DNA of 64,000 nt from Psococerastis gibbosa (Eukaryota > Arthropoda > Insecta > Psocodea > Psocidae): assembly GCA_963971405.1 (NCBI GenBank), contig OZ020492.1:19064204-19128203 (forward strand). The letters run 5' to 3'. A program made the translations under genes and the position numbers. The notes beneath the pieces were generated by a model, which did not search any database, was not told the DNA's origin, and saw only the letters and a program-made list of their open reading frames with translations. Below, one piece after another: positions 1 through 11,763 of this stretch (within the stretch, counting starts at the first letter, position 1; the number at the start of each line of letters is the position of its first letter).

Positions 1-590
1 TAACCCGGTTTCCCTCCTATTAAAATCTGATGTTTCACATTGTGCCCCTTTGGTTACACCTTTCCTTAGCTCAGGTAGCTGTGTCAGCCCCTGAACTAAG
101 TCCTATTCTTGATTCGCGTCCAAGTATTCGTCCCCGTAGCAACCCAACCTACCACCTGCGAGTGGTCTCCGCATTCTGATAGGCCTATTGGTTTGTTCTA
201 TCATGTACACACACTGTCATTGAGACCATCGAAATAGCAGCAACAGGATGTATAGTGTTCAGATTGTTCACAAGTCGCTACAAGTTAAATTCCAAAATGA
301 AGGACTGTGTTTCCAGTGGCTAAGCAGATGGCTCAGCAAGTACTTTACATGAGATGAAAATCCAATTTAAGAGTCAAACCGACAATATAGTAACGCTGGG
401 ACTTGCATTACCCATCCATAACACATTTTTAACTGCTCTTCTGCCATCTGCTCTGTCTGGAACTCCACTCATAAAGATGTCTCATTCTTCGGGGTTAAGA
501 ATGGGAGCACTATTTGATTTTTTGTTGAGAGCGTTCATTGCCTCATTATTTTTCTGGTCCCATTTGCCCCGTATAGGTGTACATGGGTGC
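1..590. other. No recognised feature
   Basis: AT-rich sequence with no coding similarity I recognise and no clear repeat ends. The longest open frame here starts at 354 and has no recognisable domain. It runs into the hAT element that begins at 599, so I treat it as chance. Confidence 0.4.
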
Positions 591-798
591 GTTTATATCA
601 GCGGTTCCCAACCAGTGACGGTCTGCGGACTACTCAGGCCGACAATGTGTCGCTGCGGACAACCCCTTACATCTATTATAATTTTTTTTTTTTTAAAGAA
701 TTAGAAGTCTTTCAAGGATATCAATATATTTAGTTGACAGTATGATTATAATGCACAGTACGACAAAGGTAATGTGAAACTTGGGCACGCATGTTTTT

Positions 799-1173
799 AA
801 GGCGCCCATTCCACCGACCGGCTAGGGCTATTTACAAAAACGGTGACGTGGTAGCAGACATTCAAGACTTAGGTGGCGTTTCCACCGACCTCGCATTGCA
901 GAATGCCAATGACATTGACGGAAATTTTTCTTTTTATAGAAATCTATTAAAATGTTTGTACTTAACATATCCCATGACGCTATTTTTTAATTTTAGTTTG
1001 TTTGTTTGTGATTTTACTGTATGATCACTTTTAACTATGGCATAGAGGAAAATATACATTTCCGTCAATTCTGCAATGCGAGGTCGGTGGAAACCCCGCC
1101 TAAGTCTTGAATGTCTGCTACCACGTCACCGTTTTTGTAAATAGCCCTAGCCGGTCGGTGGAATGGGCGCCTT
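799..1173. mobile_element. Foldback MITE with long inverted arms, copy 1
   Basis: About 105-bp arms (801-about 905 and about 1068-1171) are near-perfect reverse complements, both starting GGCGCCCATTCC from the outside. A short unique centre separates them. If the ends are AGGCGCC, both flanks show TA. It has no coding capacity. A second copy lies at 8804-9183 with its centre in the opposite orientation, and shorter relatives with the same terminal signature occur at 34724 and 23861. Confidence 0.8.
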
Positions 1174-1191
1174 ACAAGTTGTTGTATTGTT

Positions 1192-1390
1192 GTATATCGG
1201 CTTCGATGGCAAGGTGGTAGCGTGCTTGTATTTGTGCAGTTCTCGATCGGAGACGTGTCGTAACTCAGCACAAGTATTAATTTACTCATTGAGGCGACTG
1301 AAGAGGTCAATCGGATGTATTCATTAAATTGTTTGTATGCTATTAACCTTAAAAAAATAAATAATAATAATAATGTTGTATGTTAATAGC
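1192..1390 (+). mobile_element. SINE-C family copy
   Basis: Starts near the phrase CGGCTTCGATGGCAAGG, whose following GGTAGCGTG resembles a tRNA box A. It continues through a segment shared with 16996, 19603, 45588 (reverse) and 55878, and ends in an AAT-rich tail. Box B is not recognisable. tRNA origin is inferred from box A only. Confidence 0.55.
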
Positions 1391-1459
1391 AACTCTTAAG
1401 TCATTCTCGCAATTTGTCAGCGTCTCGCGGACCACCAGTTGACAACCACTGGTTTATAT

Positions 1460-2489
1460 ACTACTCAAGCCGACTAAGGCCCGGTCCTACCATCGCATGA
1501 TATGATTGTATCGGTGAGAAATACTGGTCCACTAATGCAATATTCGGAATATTCCATGCCGAGACTTTTCAAGTGACGATGGGAACCTACCTTACTGTAT
1601 TTATCATAAAGAATTTAATTGTACATTGTAGTATTCTTTTCAATCGCCTCCTGGCCGAGCTAAAAAATGTATAAGATAAGATATGTTTTGGCGTATACAC
1701 GTACAATAGATAAACATAAGTTAAGTTAAGATTTGCATATCATTGGACTTTGTCTGTTTGCAAATAAAAGCTCATTTATTTATTTTATATTTATTTAATT
1801 TAAATAACGTTATTATTTATTTATAGTCGATAGTCCATTGAGCGTTTTTCCCCCTATTCCTGATTATTTTCTACTTCAGTGGTTCTCTCTAGCGAAATTA
1901 GAATTAGCTTCTCCAACTCCACCCACTCCTTCCCCCGTCTAATAACCGCCTTTAGTGATGAGCTTATACAGAACCTCCGAACCTTTCTGAGCCGACTGTA
2001 TAAGACAATCAGTGCACTTCACTATCTTAACGGCTCATTCAAATTCAGTCGAAGATAAGATAGAAGATAAACTCGAAAGTAGGTTTACTAACAGTTTGTA
2101 AGTTGCGACACACAATCGGAATAATGCAGTTTATTCCTTATTTCACTAATTCACATTAGATGTTAATGCTATCGCTATGCTGGGTCCGGTGTTTTCTAGG
2201 CAACAGCCCATCGAATCAAATATTTTTATATTGTACACTATATATTATATGAACCGTACACAATAACATCACTATGCGGTCAATGTACCAGAAACTTAAT
2301 AATAATGTATAATATATTTCCCAATGCTAAAAAAAGAAGATATTTTCGTCAATAGCCACGGTTATTTGCCGAGTGTGACTTAATTACATGGAGCCTCATT
2401 AGTCAATTATTCTATATTTTTAGTTCATAAGAAAGGTAGTTAATGTTAGTCAGTTTATGTTATGTGAGTTGTTAGGTTAGTTACGTATG
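1460..2489. other. No recognised feature
   Basis: AT-rich sequence between the hAT element and the mariner. No open frame, domain or repeat end recognised. Confidence 0.4.
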
Positions 2490-2491
2490 TA

Positions 2492-3384
2492 CAGGGTCTG
2501 TCCGGAAAGTAATGAGCCTAATTATTTTGTGACGTGACTATGCAATAAGGAACGGTGAAACCGGTTAAAAAGAGCGGGGAGCCCCTTTAGCTATTCAAAA
2601 AAGCCATGGTTGGTCGCCTCCGAGCTCTCGGATAGTTTGGTCGTGCTTTTACGTGAACCTCTGTATAGTGATCGCGTCGCAGTTCTAATTTTTGAACAGC
2701 GTTATGTGGTAAAGTTTAGTGTTTAGCTCAACAAGACAAAAAAGGAAACATGGGACATGCTTAAAGATGTCTTCGGGGTTGCTTCCATGTCCTATTCGCA
2801 GGCAAAGAAGTGGCACAAGTCGTTCAGGGTAGGTCGGAAAGACGTCACCGACGAGGCCCGTTCTGGTCGCCCATCAACATCGCGAGCGGATGAACACCTC
2901 ACCCGTTTGCGAGAATTGTTGAACACAGACCGACGAATGAGTGTTCGTATGATGTCGGAATTATTGAACTTGCCAAGAACCATTGTTCATGAGATTGTTT
3001 CGGAAGACTTGGCCATGCAGAAGAGCAAAATCATGACAATGCACCATCTCACACAGTCTTTGTTGTCACCGTTGTGTTGTCGGATTGGTGACTAAACGAT
3101 TCCCCAGCTACCCTAAAGTCCAGACTTAGCCCCAGCGGACTTCTCTTTATTTCATGGACTGAAAAGGGAGCTCAAAGGACATCATCTGAACACCCTGGAG
3201 AGCGTCCAAGCTACTTGGACGACCTTTCTGAACAGTTTTCCGGCAGGGGAGGTCCAGGTAGATTATACAAAATGGGAATCGCGTTGGCAAAAATATGTTG
3301 AAGCAAAAGGGTCTTATTTTGTACAGTATGTTCAATAAATTTTGTAAAAAAAAATCAGGCTCATTACTTTCCGGACAGACCCTG
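2492..3384 (+). mobile_element. Internally deleted mariner element with intact inverted terminal repeats
   Basis: Both ends carry the same 28-bp inverted repeat, starting CAGGGTCTGTCCGGAAAG (2492-2519 and 3357-3384). TA precedes the left end; CA follows the right end where TA is expected. The element is 893 bp, shorter than the roughly 1.3 kb usual for mariner. It carries the start of a transposase gene and, after a deletion, the coding end of the C-terminus, so it cannot make active enzyme. Intact ends could still be moved in trans. Confidence 0.9.
2757..3095 (+). pseudogene. Mariner transposase remnant (N-terminal DNA-binding half)
   Basis: The 112-codon frame shows the mariner helix-turn-helix region: WHKSFRVGRKDV, ARSGRPSTS, then RRMSVRMMSELLNLPRTIVH. 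The catalytic DD34D core is absent. After about residue 97 the frame jumps into sequence normally near the C-terminus and stops at 3095. Just downstream the phrase SPDLAPADF, which in mariners sits at the third aspartate, is readable, followed by a tail ending near 3340. This fits one internal deletion removing the first two catalytic aspartates. The gene is dead. Confidence 0.85.
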
Positions 3385-4245
3385 CATGTGTAATGGATTG
3401 GGGAGTAAGTGTTTTAATTTAGGTATCTAGTTGCCTTTTAGGCTTATTCATTCATAACTTAGCTTAAACATAGCTTAACCTTCGTTCTATTTTAAATTAA
3501 GTTATAGCACAAACAGTTTTTATACCTTCTCTTGGTAGTTATAATTTGTGACTTATGAGCTGTCTCGACATCCCGGTGAAGTAGAGGCAAAGTTTCCAAT
3601 CCTGTTTGCATTCAATTTTACCATTTTTTTAAAGCTTATAGTCTCAATGCAGTACTGTAGAACTCGAAAGATCCGAATCAATTGGGACGGGTTCCCATTC
3701 ACTACTGAACACAAATTAACAGTGCGTGTAGCACAGTCAATATAAGCTGTGTGGCTATCCCATTTTCAGATATCCGCCTAATTTGTGTTCTGAATGAAAT
3801 TCGGGTAGCAGGTGTTCATTTCTACCTATTTTGTGTAGAAAAATGCCTGCGGTCAGCCAATGAGATCATGTGGCCACCCAATCAAAACACGGGGTTATGG
3901 CGTAATTTCTCTCTGGCTATATGAATTTAACTGACATTTTGGATTTTCTACGAACGAGTTCCATTAAATTCGGTACTGGGTAGTGTACAAGGAAGACAAA
4001 AATCAAAAAAGAGGATAGAAATGGACCCAGTATGTAAGACTAAATAATTAGAAGAAGAAAATGAGAAAAATGTACTTTGACCATGGTGTGTCTCGGAGTT
4101 TAAGGAGTGGCCTCCAAAATTTGCGACTACTTCTCAGGGTTGAAAAAAACAGTTTTTTTTTTTAATTTTGAACAAAACAAGTTTTTTTTATTGTTTTAAA
4201 CTTTTTTTGTTTAAAACAATTAAACAGGCACAAAATGAATCTGCT
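3385..4245. other. No recognised feature
   Basis: AT-rich intergenic sequence. A short frame at 3548-3745 has no recognisable domain. Confidence 0.4.
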
Positions 4246-4249
4246 GTTT

Positions 4250-4735
4250 AAATTACCCCTTAAAACTCAATTGCATATTCTGGAACGAACAGACCAATAC
4301 ATTGTAACAGTAGTAACAATGACAGGGCACACAATGTACTGGAGCGTGAATTTTCCATAATTTCTTCAAAAAATAATTTTTTGCACAGAACCAAATATTT
4401 TTTGGGGAAAGCAACCTGTTTGGTTTTGTTACTCTATTGAACACCTAAAACATACCTGAAGGTAGAAATCATCGATAGAAAGGTTCCGCAGAAAAATTAT
4501 TTTTTAGTAATTTTTCATGAAAATTGAGTTATTTTTATTTTTTTACCCCCAGAAGCAACCTATCAAGAGCCAAGCGACCCACCGCATTTTTTTAACATTA
4601 ATAACCACTATAATATGTGCGAATTTAAAAGAAATCGTTGGAGCCGTTTTTGAGAAATAATTTTTTTATGCGTTTTTTTTGGAGTTATTTGAGAATAACC
4701 CCCCCCCCCCCCCCGTTCGGCAAGTTCATTTCCTT
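4250..4735 (+). repeat. Dispersed repeat R, partial copy
   Basis: Shares a long ordered series of phrases with 7030, 13055, 45840 and 53280 (same strand) and with 12495 and 36140 (opposite strand), for example ACCTGAAGGTAGAAATCATC followed by a GGTTCCGCAG box. It ends near a run of 16 C. No coding capacity seen. The transposon class is unassigned. Confidence 0.6.
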
Positions 4736-5029
4736 CTCAACCCTTGCTTGAAAATAGCCACAGTTCCAATCCGGGCAACCGCCCATCCTCAATGATGTTT
4801 TTTTTACGTATACATTACGTGTATTCTCATTCATTTCAATTAATCATGTCTGTTTTTTATTCGAGTTTAAAACTAAGTCTAAAACAGTCTGTTTTAAACA
4901 ATCTGTTTTTTTTACATTTTGTTTAAAACTAGTTTAAAACAGCTTGTTTTAAACAACTCTGCAGTACTTCTAGACCGAGGCAGAGACTCGAGTGCGAGAC
5001 ACAGAAATATTAACGCTCACATACCATTA

Positions 5030-5235
5030 TAATGGGAAAAACGTTGGCCAGTCTGCCATTGTTCACGGTGTACTTGGCTTGTAACTTGGAGCCGAATAGC
5101 CCATGGTTTGTTAAGTAATATTTGTCTTCAGAAAGCATGAACATAGTTGAAGTCAGGATACTGAGCAGAACGCCTCCAGAATATATTAAAATGCGCACTA
5201 CGTTCCAATGAAATACCAATTCCATATCAGTGCTA
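5030..5235 (-). CDS. Possible internal exon of an unidentified membrane protein
   Basis: On the minus strand an open frame follows a usable acceptor (CTTGCCTAG) and ends at a GTATGTGAG donor. It encodes a hydrophobic stretch (VVRILIYSGGVLLSILTSTM) followed by a polar segment. One membrane helix is likely. I recognise no family, and there is no neighbouring exon with a matching phase that I can defend. The minus-strand frame at 11240-11448 is similarly hydrophobic but is not demonstrably the same gene. It could be chance. Confidence 0.25.
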
Positions 5236-5449
5236 GGCAAGACAGTTGCATATGGTAATTTTTATGCTATGGAGCGAATTATTACTGTTAACAATGCTCT
5301 AGTCGCCTACAGGTATTTCTAATTACAGTATGAGGCTATTTTGGGAATTTTATGGTCGTATCGATGCGATGGGGCTCTGAAATCGACTTTGCTGGGTGCT
5401 TGGAATTCAACATTTCAACAGGTGTAATTTTAAAGTGAAGGCACAATGC

Positions 5450-5619
5450 AGCGTGTTATATTGGAATGCCCTGAATTCACCATAGCTAGAAACAAATTAC
5501 TAGACCGCATCTTCCCCTTAATGACAGTCCTCCCTTTTAATTATGCCCACATGATCTCTAAAAGTGACTCCTACCAGGCTATATATGACTTTCTAAGTAA
5601 AGTCCACGTAGAATTTTAA
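5450..5619 (+). pseudogene. LINE 3' coding remnant (Jockey/I-type)
   Basis: A frame ending in TAA at 5617-5619 reads VILECPEF, then ARNKLLDRIFP, then KSDSYQAIYDFLSKV. This matches the extreme C-terminus of I/Jockey-type LINE polyproteins after the RNase H domain; compare VEHILADCPNY in the intron-5 LINE at 20.9 kb. The 5' side is lost. About 80 bp of probable 3' UTR follows. Confidence 0.6.
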
Positions 5620-5791
5620 CCCCACCTACCCACCATGGCTGTATGTGAGCCCACAATGCCAAGAAAAAAGTTTATAAAGGACTTAAAATAGCCCCCACCC
5701 CCCCAAATCAAAATTCAGTCCGATGAAATTGTATAAATCTGAGCAGCTACTACTAACTAAATTCCCCTTACCTGGTAAATGTAAACATATG

Positions 5792-6517
5792 ATTGTATAC
5801 AGTGGCGGCTCGTCCATAAGGGCACTGGGGCTACAGCCCTCCCATAATTTTACAGGCAAACAAAGCAATTTCCTTTTAATAATAATAACAATAATAAAAT
5901 AATAATGTACTATTCTGAAGAAAAATGCAACTGCTACAATTCGGCTATGCTATGTGCGTGCTCTGGGCAACTTGGGGCAATTTTCAATTTAGCCCCGGGT
6001 CGCCATGGCAACCGAGTCAGGCAAAAGTTAAGAAGATCGTTCGCACGATTGAAAAGGTGTACACAACTTTTCTCTTATGGACCTTGCAATGCAATTCATG
6101 CCATATGCATTTATACATGGGCAGCGGGGCAGCGCCCCAAAAATGACTTTAAATGTTTCGTATTAATAATATCGTTAAATATTGGTATTTTATATGGTAT
6201 TTTTTATTTTATTTTATTTTTTTAAAATCATAATTATAAGAGTTATTTTTGAGAAGAGTTTCACTATTTTGTCATGACTGATGATTATTATAAAATTTTT
6301 CAAAGTAGAATTTTTGACTAGGGAAATCAGGTTCTGCCCAACGGCCAGGCAGGGTAATGTAAACAAATATTACAAAAATGTAAACAGCGAGTGATAGACT
6401 TGTTTGCCACATCGAAATGCCGAAGATATTCAAGTAGTGGTAAGTTATATGCTATTACTTTATTACAATTCGTTGCCCCACCATTTTGATACACCACGAG
6501 CCGCCACTGATTGTATA
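5792..6517. mobile_element. hAT non-autonomous element, 710 bp, with exact 8-bp target duplication
   Basis: Element 5800-6509. Perfect 14-bp terminal inverted repeats CAGTGGCGGCTCGT and its complement. ATTGTATA is duplicated on both sides (5792-5799 and 6510-6517). Open frames inside (5905-6225) have no transposase motif, so it is non-autonomous. Confidence 0.92.
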
Positions 6518-7025
6518 TCCAGTATATCATAGTTGTAGGGCAAGCCAGTTCCATACCCTACCCGTTCTGTTTCGCTAAAGTCATTGAGAGGTTTTTACCT
6601 CTAGTATTAAACATATCACAAAAAACTTTCATTTAATGGGATATGGACCTTAGAAAGTCGGCACTGTAAAATCTAGCTATTTGTATTTCTTAATTAATTT
6701 TCTACGCAATTTATTAAAGATACAGCTGTACCAGGATATTTCCTACATCTTATCAAACGTATTTTTTATTTTTATTTCAGGAACTTTTCTGCAACTAAAA
6801 TATTGCTAGAAAAACAGCAAAACCAAAAATTAATAACAACTTTTGATATTGTTAGGCATGAAATCCTATCAATCATATCCTCTAAAATTCAATAAAAATT
6901 AAAAACTGACTTAAGACGGGATTATCCAAAGGTGGCCCATATCTACGTTCCATATCTTTCCGACGGTCAATTTAGTCAGAACATCAGCTCCAATTTGAAA
7001 GAGCCGGTAAGAGTTAACCATTGAA
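6518..7025. other. No recognised feature
   Basis: AT-rich; nothing supported. Confidence 0.4.
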
Positions 7026-7029
7026 CGGG

Positions 7030-7420
7030 TAGCCCAATATAATGCAATATAACACAATAATAATGTCAGAGTATGCAATATATCGGGGCATGAATGATCA
7101 ATAATTTCTTAAAAGAATATTTTTTTATTCAAAACCAAAACTTTGCTAGGCAAAGCAACTGGTTCGGTTCTGTTGCTCTATTTAACACCTAAAAACAGAG
7201 AGAGAGAAAACATTTTTTAAACTACTTTTTTTTAGTTTTTGGAGGGAAAGATAGAGAGACATTTCGTAAAAACACTTTTTTGGGTACCTGAGTTGTCAGA
7301 ACGGGAAACCCGTTGAAATCTCCGAATCGAAAATTTCGACCATCTCAAAGCTGTCCTTATACTAACGTATAAACAGGAGAGTAAAAATTGTTGAACATAA
7401 GCTTAAAACGCAGCCTTTCT
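7030..7420 (+). repeat. Dispersed repeat R, partial copy
   Basis: Contains the R phrases around TATTTAACACCTAAAA and, after a deletion, the end block around GAGAGACATTTCGTAAAAAC and CCGTTGAAATCT. The central block present at 46.9-47.2 kb is missing. Confidence 0.5.
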
Positions 7421-8697
7421 ACTCGATAAATGAATTTTACGAACTAAGTTGGAATTAGCTTCACCTCACACCGTCATAGGTGTGTACGATTATATGTAAA
7501 GTTTTAACGAAACCCTCGTGAAGATAACCTTTACTATGTGCGAGAATTTTTTAGTTTTTATTTAAAGTTCTGAGGATGTGAAAACAGTTATATATTCTGG
7601 TATTGAAACGGAAAATTATTGTACTGTTAATTCTTCTAAACATATGATGATCGGCAAATAGATATGTCACTGCAGATGCAATAGAGGACTCCAATTATGT
7701 AGAAAAAAAATTAAGTGGATGCGCAAACGAGCGACGACTGCCCGTATAACGTATAATAAAAAAACATGCTATCAAATAAAATCAACAGGAAATACAAACA
7801 ATACGACGAAAAATTCAAACATGCTAACATTTTGCCAGTAACTAAATTATTCAAGTATAAATTATTAAGAGATAACTATTTTAAAAAAGAATACCGAATA
7901 GATAATAAAGGGAAGTATAATACAAGAAACCCAAAAAAGCGTGAGTTTGAGATAACTTTTATACAGTATATATATACAAATATGGAGAGAGATTAGACAA
8001 TGTACTTATACCAAAGATATTAAATTAACATCTTCCACGAACGAAAAAAATTAAACAGATGGGTGAGTTAAAAGCGGGCATAAAGAAATGGTTGGAAGGA
8101 TGGAAAGAGGAATGAGAAATTTTCAATGTAATTGTAATAATAAAACAGTCTATTAATATTAATATTATAAGTAAAAATAAAATAAACTCTATAAATAAAT
8201 AACAAAAAATAATTGTTTAGCAGCACTATGTAAGCCCTTTGTCCCAATCAAGCGCTATCTTGGGGATGCGGGATGGTATTATTGATGAGAGAATGAGAGA
8301 ATTATATAGTATATAGTATTGTATGTTTTTGTAAATATATGCTCCTTGTCCAGGGAATACTGGGCAAGGAAAAGAAAGAATGAAGAATAAGATCACGCGA
8401 TAAGTGAAAGCTTGAGTGTGATGTACCAAGTATTATGTACTGTTTGAAAAATAGTCAATATATAGCCCCATGTCCAGGTCTACCGGAAAAAAGTGAAATG
8501 AGTGATCTTAGAGCAATAAAAAAATGTCATGTCCCTTAGGAGGAGTGTTTCTCTAAATTTGTATGTACAATGTGTGGCCGTCACAGCACTTGGCGACAGT
8601 TTTGCAATTGCCATATTGTTTTCCATAATGTTGGTATGACTCCCCCTGAGGCAGAGATTTCAAAATTTAGTGGAATGTTTTTATGAGTTTTAAACAA
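7421..8697. other. No recognised feature
   Basis: AT-rich sequence. The lysine-rich frame at 7766-7996 looks like composition-driven chance. Confidence 0.4.
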
Positions 8698-8769
8698 AAA
8701 CCGCTGTCTTTCCACAAGCTATGGCCAATGGCTAAACCGCTGTCTTTCCACAAGCTATTGCCAATGGCT
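8698..8769. repeat. Tandem 36-bp direct repeat, two copies
   Basis: A 36-bp unit beginning AAACCGCTGTCTTTCC occurs at 8698-8733 and again at 8734-8769 with a single base difference. It abuts the left side of the foldback MITE copy 2. Confidence 0.85.
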
Positions 8770-8803
8770 GTTTTGTCTTGTTGAGGTTGTCTTACATTCA
8801 AAA

Positions 8804-9183
8804 GGCGCCCATTCCATTGACCGGCTAGGGCTATTTCCAAAAACGGTGACGTGGTAGCAGACATTCAAGACTTAGGTGGCGTTTCCACCGACCTCGCATT
8901 GCAGAATTGACGGAAATGTTTATTTTCCTCTATGCCATAGTTAAAATTGATCAATGATCATACAGTAAAATCACAAACAAACTAAAATTAAAAAATGGCT
9001 TCATGGGATATGTTAATTACAAAAATTTCAATAGATTTCTATAAAAAGAAAAACGAACATTTCCGTCAATTTCATTTGCAATCTGCAATGCGAGGTCGGT
9101 GGAAACGCTACCTAAGTCTTGAATGTCTGCTACCACGTCACCGTTTTTGGAAATAGCCCTAGCCGGTCAATGGAATGGGCGCC
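8804..9183. mobile_element. Foldback MITE, copy 2
   Basis: Inverted arms starting GGCGCCCATTCC, as in the copy at 801-1171. The unique centre (phrase CTCTATGCCATAGTTA) lies in reverse orientation relative to that copy. Arms differ from copy 1 at few positions, so these are copies of one mobile family and not local duplication. Confidence 0.85.
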
Positions 9184-11208
9184 TAAGAAAGGACTCATCT
9201 TTAAAGGGACCTGAGGCTGAGCCTAATAATATGCCTTGTGCTCGCTATATGTTTGCCCTTCTTTTTGGGCGGCTGAGTTATTAAAAAACAAAATAGTGGC
9301 CTCTTTGCAGTCAGGTACCTTAGCTCCATCTGTCCTCCTGAGGCTGCCGTCCAGGCCTACTATTCATTTTGTAATGCGTCAGATAAATTACGGTACATTG
9401 GCCAAGGAAGGGACCTCCGTTGGAAACATGGATGGTCTACTTAGGCTTCAACAGTTGTCGCTCTAACTTCATGACGTGAAAAATCACGACGGCCCCAAAT
9501 CATTGCATCCGTAGACGCATATTATTTATCTTAAGACCTGAGGTGTGTAAGAAATTAAAAAAAAGGGGACACCCACACCTGTAACACAATACTTGTAAGG
9601 CCAGCGCCGCACACAGCCGAAAGTGAGTGACTAGATCCAACACTGCAAGGCTTCAGCTATTTCCAAAATCCTCCAAATGACCTGAGAGCGGCCAGAAATG
9701 CTAATAATATCCAAAGTTGCTTAAAGATCATTTTATTGAGGAAGCTTTCTACACTGTCTGTGAGGCCCTACAATGACATAACTAACTACCTGAAACTGTT
9801 TATTTTATACATAATATTTGATATATAATATATATATATATTAAATTTTTTAATCCAAGAAGAATGTTTTATAGTAATAGGACGAAAAGTTATTTATAAA
9901 TTTTGAATGGACGTAATTATCTAAGGCAAACAATGTATTTAGTGGTGAACCCAAGCTAAAGCTTTGTATAATTTGCAGGCAAGCCAAGCTGCAAGCAATA
10001 CTTTTTACCAGCCAACATCCATATCAATCTCGCCGAAAAGCTTGGACAAGCTAAACTGAGAAAAAGCTGGTACATGCTTCTCCAAGCTTTTTAGTTGATC
10101 TCATTTTTACGACAATAATGAAGAACTAACTTGCATCTGTCGCACTCGTACAGAAGTACCGTATTTTAAACTTTAACATGATTTATTTCTATGTATGTTC
10201 TAGTGTGCATAGTGTCCCTAAAACTAAGCGTAAACGCTTTTTCGCTTCGTTTGGCTTGGAATCAAACCAAACACTGAACCAAGTACAGGCTTTTCATTGT
10301 TAACAAAGCCCACTAGGTCGCTTGCCTTTAATAGTTTGATTGTGGGGAGAAATAAATACATAAATAAATGACTCAATTTTCATAAATTGTAATTAAAAAT
10401 GTTTTTTTCTAACATCATGTATGTTTTAGTTGCTCAATAGAGTACCATATTATTGTTATTAAATTGAATTTAGTCTATTATGGTGTGTTCTTAGGAACAT
10501 TTGGGGTTGGGAATTGTTGATTTGTATCCTGTACTTTGAGTTAGAATTAAATATATTTGATTTTGATTCAGTGCTTTAGGATAGGAAAAATAGGATCAGC
10601 CGAAATTACACCATATGATAATTATTTACCATTTACTGTTTAATATGTTTCTATTGCGGTACCTATACTAATTTATAAATAGGAAATCATGTACGTGTTT
10701 AATCGCACCCGGTCCTGTATAAAAATTCATTCCCTAACGGTACGTGACCCCTGCAATTGGATTATCGTCATGTTCGCAGCTTGTGTCATTGAGTACCTAC
10801 AGTAGACTCATATTTTAATCTTTATTATAACATTAGTCCTATGTGTGACACATGCAATGAGTCATATTTTCAGCCTGCAATTCTTAGGCCAGTGACTTCA
10901 CATTATCGAAGAACTGCACCTGCTCAGCAGCTGAAAAGGGCATATATACGTTTCTGTTGTTTTCCTTAGGCCAATGGGCCCATTTATTTAATAAAGACGC
11001 ACCCATAGGAAGAAATATGTTACCGGTTTTTCACAGCCAATGAAAATGAATATATCATTAATGAAATGTCAGTAGAAAACTTTTTCCTCTACATATGGAT
11101 GCATGCTATATATTCTTCATTCGGCACTAATACCGTTCATGGAGTTGATTTTTAAAGAAATAATGGACACTGTCGATGGGCTTAGTAATTTTTTCCTCAT
11201 TTACTTGT
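9184..11208. other. No gene recognised
   Basis: AT-rich. A TA run lies near 9828. Around 10190-10350 there are scraps related to repeat R (phrase AGCCCACTAGGTCGCTTGCC). No coding sequence supported. Confidence 0.35.
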
Positions 11209-11239
11209 TCAAGAATTACTAAACATATATTCAAACCAA

Positions 11240-11448
11240 CTGGCCATTGTCAGGCCACAGACATACAAACAACCGAATCCAAACAAACGGAACCGGTTGC
11301 TTGAAATATATTCATAGTTATACTTGACCAAGTTATTTCTTACTACTGTCAATGGAGTCACAAAGCTGATAATTGGTGTTAGTGACAGCCAAATACTGTA
11401 CATCAATGTGTAGGCGTACAGTTTTTCTTTTACTTTATGACGTGTCAT
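11240..11448 (-). CDS. Possible first coding exon of an unidentified membrane protein
   Basis: On the minus strand an ATG at 11448-11446 follows an acceptor-like TTTCACAG, with an in-frame stop between them. The frame encodes two hydrophobic segments, around YSIWLSLTPIISFVTPL and FGFGCLYVCGLTMASW. The exon end is unclear (possible GTAATT donor). No family recognised. It may be a chance frame in AT-rich DNA. Confidence 0.22.
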
Positions 11449-11763
11449 TTATCGATTTTCCTGTGAAATGGGATCTTATTCATAAAAACAGACTTTGGGG
11501 TTCCCGATTGTCTCTGAATTAAATTTATTATTATTAATGTCGTTTTCGAATCAAAGGCCAATTTAAGGTAAAAATGCTAGTTGCACCAATTGTAGTGCTT
11601 TCTGAACATGAATGAAAATTAATAGTCCATGATATATGATATATGATATGTCAGTGAGCACAATGGCACAATTCTCCAAAATCTGACAATTTTTTTTTTG
11701 CTTTGGTACAGTTCAATTTCTCGTGAAGATACTTTGTGCGCATTTTTTTTTTTCAGGCCGACT

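Larger units (their letters stand above)
591..1459. mobile_element. hAT-type non-autonomous element with 8-bp target duplication, hosting nested insertions
   Basis: The element runs 599-1451. GTTTATAT flanks it on both sides (591-598 and 1452-1459), an exact 8-bp target duplication as hAT transposases make. The left end starts CAGCGGTTCCCAACC. The right end, read on the other strand, starts CAGTGGTTGTCAACT, so the terminal inverted repeats are imperfect but hAT-like. No transposase is visible. A foldback MITE (801-1171) and a SINE-C copy (from about 1192) lie inside it, so the hAT is the older insertion. Confidence 0.8.

Noticed and set aside
8698..8769. CRISPR-like repeat
   Set aside because: Only two direct copies with no spacer, in an animal genome.
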